A stretch of 64,000 nucleotides of DNA from Pontibacter ruber. Its GTDB lineage: Bacteria; Bacteroidota; Bacteroidia; Cytophagales; Hymenobacteraceae. The notes under the pieces were generated by a model. That model saw only the letters and a program-made list of their open reading frames with translations. It did not search any database and was not told the origin of the DNA. How positions within the stretch are numbered: the stretch's first letter is position 1; every line of letters begins with the position of its first letter. Below are positions 59,101-64,000 of the stretch, one piece after another. The position numbers and the translations under genes are program-made. The stretch spans positions 1,302,001 through 1,366,000 of the forward strand of contig NZ_JALPRR010000001.1 in NCBI RefSeq assembly GCF_023630205.1, in the 5' to 3' direction.

Positions 59101-61139
59101 AGGCGGTGCCATGTATCGGCATTACCTATACGTATAGTGTGGCCCCTGTTGCTGAAGCTTCCAGCTACATCTGGATCGTGCCTACTGGCTGGGAAATAAT
59201 AGGTGGTGCTAACGGCACGTCTATCACAGTAAAACCAAATAGTAACGCTGGTAGCGTAAGAGTGCGCGCAACAAACAACTGTGGAGCAAGCGACTACCAG
59301 TTTATGGAAGTTACCCCTTCAGCTAACACTCCGGCAACCTTAGGAAACATCAAAGGTGAGGCAAATGCGTGCGTGAACGGAACAGGAACCTATAGTGTGG
59401 ATGCGGTTCCGGGAGTTCGTTCCTATAACTGGGCTGTACCTGCAGGCTGGACAATTACTGCCGGCCAGGGAACAGCAACGATCACAGTAAAAACAAGCAG
59501 CACAGGTGGTTTGATTTCTGTTACTCCTGAGAACGACTGCGGCGTTGGAGCAACCAAAACCAAGTCCATTACGATGGTAACGTCAGCTCCTGCACAACCA
59601 GGCACTATTACAGGAGAAAGCCTGCTTTGCTCCGGAACAAACCAGGTATACTCGATACAGCCAGTTGCAGGTGCAAGCTCTTATAACTGGACCTTCCCGG
59701 GTGCTGATTGGGTGATCATCAACGGACAGGGTACTACTTCTGTAACCGTAATCTCCGGCAAAACAACAGGCCAGGTTACCGTAACAGCCTTGAACGGATG
59801 CGGCGGAAGCAGCTCTACCCTGAATGTGACACCTTCTAATGGCGCACCGGCTGCACCAGCAGAGATAGTAAATAATTCCGGCTCGTTCTGCGGGAGCTCG
59901 GATAATGTAAGATTCAGTGTGGCCGGTGTTTCAACAGCAACATCTTATACCTGGACAGTGCCAAATGGCTGGACCATCACTTCCGGTCAGGGTACTACTT
60001 CCATCACGGTTAAAACCGGAACACAAGGCGGTGAAGTGGCTGTATCTGCAACTAACCTGTGTGGTAAAGGATCGGCCAGAACACTTTATGTGGCTCCGCA
60101 GCAGCCAATCGCTGCGCCGGCTGCTATCCAGGGGCCGATCATCCCATGCAACGGAAGCACCGAGACCGTGTACACTGTCGCTCCGATTGCAGGTGCCGAC
60201 TCTTATTTGTGGACTGTACCTACCGGCTGGCAGATCTTAGCCGGCGCGGGTACTAACAGCATCAAAGTGCATGTATCAGGGGGAGGAACCATCGGGGTAA
60301 GAGCAAAGAACTCCTGTGGCACTACCGGTGAGACTACGCTGAAAGTACGGGTGGTAACAGCCGTGCCGGTTGCCCCATCTGCAATCAGAGGCGAGACACT
60401 GCTATGCTCGGTAGGTTCTGTAACCTACGAAATTGATTCTGTCGCTACCTCTGGTTCTTATACCTGGACGGTACCTGCTGGCTGGACGATTACCGCCGGT
60501 CAGGGCACTACCAAAATAACAGCAACAGTAGGAAAAGCTTCGGGTAACGTTTCTGTAACGGCAGACAACAGCTGTGGCTCCAGTGCCATCCGTACCCTGG
60601 CTGTTACAGCAGCACCGCTGGCTACCATGGGCAAGATCATAGATCGTAGCTCTCCTTGTGTTGGCCTGGTGTATGAGGTTGAGCCTGTGAGCGGCGCCAC
60701 AAACTATACCTGGACGTTGCCGGATGGCTGGACCATTACCTCCGGCGCAGGCACTAACCGCATCAGCGTTCAGGCAGGTAACGGCACGGGTGCAGGAGTT
60801 ATAACAGTAGTTGCAAGCAACGAAGTTTGTACCAGCCAGGTGGCTACCCTGACTCCGGACCTGAGCCTGATCAATGGTGAAGTTGTTTTCTCAAATGTGT
60901 TCTCTCCGAACAACGACGGAACCAACGATACCTGGGAAGTGGCCAACCTGATGAACTACCCGGACAACGACCTGACCATCATTAACCGGTGGGGCAACGA
61001 AGTGTACAGAAGCAAATCTTACAAGAACAACTGGAACGGGGATAACCTGGCAGAAGGTACCTACTACTACATCGCTCGTGTAAAAATGTGCGATGGTGCC
61101 GAGAAGGTGTTCAAAGGTTTTGTGATGATTGTGCGATAA
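56178..61139 (+). CDS. Giant ice-binding-like (DUF3494) surface protein with 14 PKD-like repeats and T9SS type B domain
   Basis: A 1653-residue exported protein. Signal peptide ending VVFAQ; residues about 30-235 are a DUF3494 ice-binding domain (FSALGYTKVSNTGSTVISAN, LGVAAGSITGFPPGTV, ALFIFHVKGSLDI); DUF11-like domain about 235-355; 14 repeats of about 86 residues from 358 to 1570, each with VCxG, a central WTVPxGWTITSGQGT and NxCG, so two Cys per repeat likely form a disulphide; type B CHU_C domain at the end (NVFSPNNDGTNDTWEV, NRWGNEVY). Ice or surface binding is inferred from the head domain. Confidence 0.9.
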   Translation: MISFSKKVILALVGFWLATTVVFAQQAPSLGALYDFSALGYTKVSNTGSTVISANLGVAAGSITGFPPGTVLRGKHENDAVAKQANLDAIAAFNNAAGRPVTATYSNANLGKGQLASLSPGVYELNGNTLLSGELILDGENNPNALFIFHVKGSLDIANYSQMTLKRDASSAYVYWVIDGGVTAGISTVLKGNILAKQNIVLGDGTLLQGRVASLSGELDLTNNRLHIPADLEVTMQKNPGANGANRYVVGETITYTIKARNNGPVDEEGVKVMDVQFTGESPTFTSSIPGATFARDANTGMWVWTIGNFAYKQEATLTITATISATGNGFARAVISGAGVDEIRSNNSVELNFCVVLPNAGVISGPGALCVGSTGTYSIDPIPGATRYTWNVPSGWTYTANENTITVTAGQNTGVISVTVNNTCGESLPSRLEVSNFANPPAKPGPIRGDENVCVGTGVTYSIDPVANATSYQWVLPEGWTMVEDNGTTITVMPGGTNTRKTLQVRAINVCGVSEPSTREVQPFLTKPAMPSPITGSGSVCSTKTSTTFSIAPQNDATSYRWTVPASWSILSGQGTTSITVKPSAEAGSITVVAINACGDGPARTLEVTPVTAAPAVPGAITGVTPVCLGSTGLKYSVAPVATASGYTWYVPSGWTITSGQGTNEITVSVSATASAGKVTVQATNDCGASSTRSLDVTTVSGTPIAPLTIRGTAYGCANSTFTYETDPVAGASTYTWTVPEGWSITAGQGTTRITVTMGTKSGNVTVRASNACGNSAAKSLAVTPFTSTPIQPFAIKGAAEVCVGQQSVVYSLDPVVNTLEYIWAVPDGWTITSGQGTTSITVTTGSTGGYITVTASNDCGASAPATLKVNPTTAAPITPTKINGELQVCVGQQGLTYMVDPVPGAVSYQWTIAGTGWRIESGNGTSVVKVVAGTVEATISVVAINACGKKSPAQSALIVFRNPPVKPNPIVGEAVPCIGITYTYSVAPVAEASSYIWIVPTGWEIIGGANGTSITVKPNSNAGSVRVRATNNCGASDYQFMEVTPSANTPATLGNIKGEANACVNGTGTYSVDAVPGVRSYNWAVPAGWTITAGQGTATITVKTSSTGGLISVTPENDCGVGATKTKSITMVTSAPAQPGTITGESLLCSGTNQVYSIQPVAGASSYNWTFPGADWVIINGQGTTSVTVISGKTTGQVTVTALNGCGGSSSTLNVTPSNGAPAAPAEIVNNSGSFCGSSDNVRFSVAGVSTATSYTWTVPNGWTITSGQGTTSITVKTGTQGGEVAVSATNLCGKGSARTLYVAPQQPIAAPAAIQGPIIPCNGSTETVYTVAPIAGADSYLWTVPTGWQILAGAGTNSIKVHVSGGGTIGVRAKNSCGTTGETTLKVRVVTAVPVAPSAIRGETLLCSVGSVTYEIDSVATSGSYTWTVPAGWTITAGQGTTKITATVGKASGNVSVTADNSCGSSAIRTLAVTAAPLATMGKIIDRSSPCVGLVYEVEPVSGATNYTWTLPDGWTITSGAGTNRISVQAGNGTGAGVITVVASNEVCTSQVATLTPDLSLINGEVVFSNVFSPNNDGTNDTWEVANLMNYPDNDLTIINRWGNEVYRSKSYKNNWNGDNLAEGTYYYIARVKMCDGAEKVFKGFVMIVR

Positions 61140-61156
61140 AGAAGACTACAAACTTA

Positions 61157-62125
61157 ATGCGTTTGAATACCATGCGAAAGATTTGGGTGATATTGGGGCT
61201 GTTGCTGGCAAACGGGGCGTATGCCCAGCAGGCGCCGCAATATACACAGTACATATTCAATGAACTGATCATCAACCCGGCCTATGCAGGCAGCAAGGAA
61301 ATCATCAACATCAATGCTACGCACCGTAGCCAGTGGACCGGGTTGGAGGGAGCTCCTACTACCCAAACGCTGAGTGTAGATGGTGCAAGCCGCAACGGGC
61401 GTATTGGCTGGGGGTTTAATGCCGTAAACGATGAACTGGGCGTGCAGAAACAATCGGGGGTGTATGCCAACCTGGCAGTGCGCCTTAACCTGAGCGAGAC
61501 AGCCAAGTTAGGACTCGGCTTTGCCGGCGGAGCTTCGCAGTATACCTTGGACGGAACCAAGCTGAAGCCGGGCAGTACAAAACCGGATATGGCTATACCG
61601 CAGGGGCGCGAAACAGAGTTGCTTCCCGATGCCCGAGTCGGCCTTTTCTTTAATACAGAGCGTTTTTACACGGGCTTCTCTGTGGCGAACCTCATCCCTT
61701 TTAAAGGAGAAGACAACCTCCTGATCGCGACACCAAGGCGCCACTACTTCCTCTCAACGGGGTACGTGGTGGATCTGGGACCTAACTTCCAGTTTAAGCC
61801 GAGCATTATGGTGAAGGAGGATTTTGAAAGCCCGACCAATGTAGACCTGAACGCCTTTATACTTTTGAGTGAGCGTATCTGGCTCGGGGGTTCCTATCGC
61901 ACGGCGGCCCCACTGTTCAGTAAACCCCAGGAGGATTATGAGCTGAACGGTAGAAACGCCTGGGCTGCCATCGCACAGCTGTACGTGACACCGAAGCTGC
62001 GGATTGGCTACTCCTACGACATGAGCCTGAACGACATGAAAGATTTTGCCAGCCACGAGGTATCAGTTGGTTTCTACTTCTTTAAGAAGCAGGACGCCCA
62101 CATGATGACCCCACGATACTTTTAA
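61157..62125 (+). CDS. PorP/SprF-family protein, partner of the ice-binding cargo
   Basis: A 322-residue outer-membrane protein. Signal peptide ending NGAYAQ; signature QAPQYTQYIFNELIINPAYAG followed by HRSQWTGLEGAP. ATG 61157 or 61172 both give a good signal peptide; the earlier is used. The frame's upstream extension to 61088 overlaps the cargo gene and is rejected. It lies 17 nt after the cargo stop, as in other SprF-type pairs. Confidence 0.92.
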   Translation: MRLNTMRKIWVILGLLLANGAYAQQAPQYTQYIFNELIINPAYAGSKEIININATHRSQWTGLEGAPTTQTLSVDGASRNGRIGWGFNAVNDELGVQKQSGVYANLAVRLNLSETAKLGLGFAGGASQYTLDGTKLKPGSTKPDMAIPQGRETELLPDARVGLFFNTERFYTGFSVANLIPFKGEDNLLIATPRRHYFLSTGYVVDLGPNFQFKPSIMVKEDFESPTNVDLNAFILLSERIWLGGSYRTAAPLFSKPQEDYELNGRNAWAAIAQLYVTPKLRIGYSYDMSLNDMKDFASHEVSVGFYFFKKQDAHMMTPRYF

Positions 62126-62142
62126 TTTTCCTACGAGTCTAT

Positions 62143-64000
62143 ATGAGAATAAATTTAACGCTTGCTTTCGTCTTGTGCATTCTCTGTGGTATGCCCGCAA
62201 AGGTGCTGGCACAGAAAGATGTAAAGCAGGCAGACAAACTCTTCAACAGCTTTGAGTACAGCCTGGCCCTTGCTGCCTATAAAGATATAGTAGAGCGGGG
62301 CGAGCCGAAACTGGAGTATGTGCAGCGCATTGCCGACAGTTACCGCCTGATGAACAACAGCAAAGAAGCTGAGTTCTGGTACGCACAGGTGGTGGCTTTT
62401 CCGGAAGCGGAACCTGCCAGCTATTACTTTTATGCCGAAGCTGCCAAGCGCAACGGTAACTACGAGCGCGCCAAATCACTGTTCAGCAAGTATGGCGAGC
62501 GCGTACCTGAAAAGCTGGAGGTGGCCACGCTGATGGCAGCTTCCTGCGACACGGCCATGGCCTGGATGAAAGCTCCCAAATCATTTGACATACAAAAAGA
62601 GAATACCCTAAACTCCGAAGGGATTGACTTTAGCCCGACAAAGCTGCCCGATGGGATGGTGTTTTCTTCGGACCGGCTGTCAAGTGCAGGCAAAAAGAAG
62701 CAACAGACCGATCGCTATAACTGGACGGGCAATGGTTACGTGCAGCTATACTTTGCGCCAAGTGCTTCGGATAGCACCTGGGAAGGGCCCGTGCCTTTGC
62801 CTGAAGAAGTGAATACGGCCTTCCACAACGGGCCGGCTAGCTTCCTGGGAAAAGAAAACCTGCTGTTCTTTACCCGCACCAACAGTGTGAGGCGCAAAGG
62901 GCAGAAACGTAACACAGACCCAACCAGCTGGTTTAAAGGCGACGAGCGCAGCGATTACATCAACAGGCTGGAGATTTATACTGCCCAAAGAAAAGGAAAT
63001 GAATGGGTGAGCGTTAAACCCTTCCAGCATAACAACCCGGAAAAGTACTCGGTAGGGCACCCAGCCATAACAATCGATGGGCAGACGCTTTATTTTGCTT
63101 CCGATATGCCGGGCGGTTTCGGAGAATCTGACATCTACTACTGCGAGCGACAGGCAGACGGCAGTTGGGGCAAACCTGTAAATGCAGGGGCTAAAATTAA
63201 CACCAGCGGGCGCGAGAGCTTTCCGAGCATTGGCGCTGATGGCAATTTATACTTCTCCTCAGACGGCCTGACAGGTATGGGTGGCCTGGACGTGTTCCGG
63301 GCGCTGGGCGAAAAAGGCAAATGGGCGAAAATAGAAAACCTAAAGTACCCGCTCAACTCCTCGCACGATGACTTTGGTATACACGCCGATAGTACCGGCA
63401 CGAAAGGCTGGCTGTCTTCCAACAGAATGGCTGAGAACGGCTTTGACGACATCCTGCGTTTTGAAGAGGTACGGGTGCCTTGTACGCTGGTGGGCGAAAC
63501 GATAGAGCGCATCACAGTGAAAGGACAAATGCGCCGTAAAGAAGTGCCGGTAGACCAGGTATACCTGCAGCTGTTCGAAGAGAACAATGGGTCGCTGAGG
63601 GAAATTTATTCCGACAGCAAAGGACGCTTCACTTTCCCGATCAAGGCGGGCCTGAACTATACCATACGGGGCAGCAAAAAGGGGTACCTGACCCAGACCG
63701 TAACGCTAACGCCGGAATGTCTTACCAGCATCGACTCGGTACAAGTAGAAATGCTCTTCAACCGCGATACGCCTAACAAGGCGATCGTGCTCGAGAACAT
63801 TTACTATGATCTGGATAAGTTCGATATCAGACCGGACGCCGCCAAGGAGCTGGATAAACTGGTACGTACGCTGAAGGATAACCCGAATATCACTATCGAG
63901 CTGGGTTCGCATACCGACAGCCGCGAAAGCCACCGCTATAACCAAATGTTGTCTGATCTGCGGGCACAATCGGCGGTAACCTACATGGTGGCGCGTGGCA
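62143..64000 (+). CDS. PorE-like OmpA-family protein (TPR, beta-propeller, carboxypeptidase-like fold, OmpA), cut by window edge
   Basis: At least 619 residues; open to the end of the window. Signal peptide ending KVLAQ with no lipobox; TPR-like helices (25-140) with AEFWYAQVVAFPEAEPASYYFYA; PD40/WD40 propeller repeats (about 160-450, e.g. TLYFASDMPGGFGESDIY, NLYFSSDGLTGMGGLDVF); carboxypeptidase-regulatory-like beta domain (about 455-530); OmpA domain from about 552 (IYYDLDKFDIRPDAAKEL, HTDSRESHRYN). This order matches PorE of the T9SS. It is 17 nt after the PorP/SprF gene, so it is part of that cassette. Confidence 0.9.
   Translation, partial: MRINLTLAFVLCILCGMPAKVLAQKDVKQADKLFNSFEYSLALAAYKDIVERGEPKLEYVQRIADSYRLMNNSKEAEFWYAQVVAFPEAEPASYYFYAEAAKRNGNYERAKSLFSKYGERVPEKLEVATLMAASCDTAMAWMKAPKSFDIQKENTLNSEGIDFSPTKLPDGMVFSSDRLSSAGKKKQQTDRYNWTGNGYVQLYFAPSASDSTWEGPVPLPEEVNTAFHNGPASFLGKENLLFFTRTNSVRRKGQKRNTDPTSWFKGDERSDYINRLEIYTAQRKGNEWVSVKPFQHNNPEKYSVGHPAITIDGQTLYFASDMPGGFGESDIYYCERQADGSWGKPVNAGAKINTSGRESFPSIGADGNLYFSSDGLTGMGGLDVFRALGEKGKWAKIENLKYPLNSSHDDFGIHADSTGTKGWLSSNRMAENGFDDILRFEEVRVPCTLVGETIERITVKGQMRRKEVPVDQVYLQLFEENNGSLREIYSDSKGRFTFPIKAGLNYTIRGSKKGYLTQTVTLTPECLTSIDSVQVEMLFNRDTPNKAIVLENIYYDLDKFDIRPDAAKELDKLVRTLKDNPNITIELGSHTDSRESHRYNQMLSDLRAQSAVTYMVARG

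Overview
The window looks like a chromosomal segment of an aerobic, pigmented Bacteroidota bacterium of the order Cytophagales, most likely Hymenobacteraceae (Pontibacter-like). The evidence is: type IX secretion (T9SS) C-terminal sorting domains of both type A and type B; PorP/SprF partners; a CrtD/CruF carotenoid pair; promoters of the Bacteroidota form TTG-N20-TANNTTTG; almost no Shine-Dalgarno signals; and a strongly over-represented AAGTATAA/TTATACTT word. Coding density is ordinary and gene order is mosaic. Most of the window is core genome, with one clear accessory patch at about 31.8-33.7 kb.

Layout. 0-6 kb: a 5'-truncated SNF2 helicase, a repeat-rich intergenic stretch, then a carotenoid block (SRPBCC protein, CrtD-like desaturase, CruF-like hydratase). 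6-9.4 kb: TetR regulator, small acidic protein plus thioredoxin, a heme lipoprotein and peptide release factor 1. 9.7-14.4 kb: a beta-helix lipoprotein, YjbQ, a broken secreted-protein gene carrying a perfect 35-bp foldback, an M43 metalloprotease and a lipoprotein. 14.4-20.3 kb: GpmI, a DUF4783-like protein, NadC, a membrane protein, a lipoprotein, a methyltransferase and a ZIP transporter. 20.3-27.2 kb: M61 peptidase, RlpA-like protein, alpha/beta hydrolase, GNAT, an Hsp20-like protein and several unknowns. 27.7-31.8 kb: a type A T9SS cargo, an OmpA lipoprotein and two tandem STAS-like paralogues. 31.8-33.7 kb: a RAYT (REP-associated) transposase flanked by inverted copies of its probable REP sequence, and an AT-rich SIR2-like gene. 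33.8-38.8 kb: nrdA and nrdB on the minus strand and rplU-rpmA on the plus strand, divergent around an intergenic cluster of DnaA-box-like sites that is a candidate replication origin. 39-44.3 kb: SAM-I riboswitch, metH and metF. 44.4-49 kb: a cyclase-family hydrolase, a third STAS-like paralogue, HemW, an Omp85 protein and an initiator tRNA. 49.2-64 kb: a surface-protein region with a type A cargo and two type B cassettes. Each cassette is a large gliding-motility-C-terminal-domain protein followed by its PorP/SprF partner. The second is headed by a DUF3494 ice-binding domain and ends in a PorE-like OmpA protein cut by the window edge.

How the genes work together. metH under the riboswitch and metF form a one-carbon/methionine module. 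The surface proteins depend on the T9SS, with the adjacent PorP/SprF proteins as probable dedicated partners. The RAYT probably dispersed the REP/BIME sequences seen next to it and again downstream of metF. The most interesting unexplained signals are the candidate origin, the foldback within a broken gene, the run of seven unrelated mini-hairpins at about 3 kb, the genome-wide AAGTATAA word, and a competing strand downstream of the SAM aptamer.
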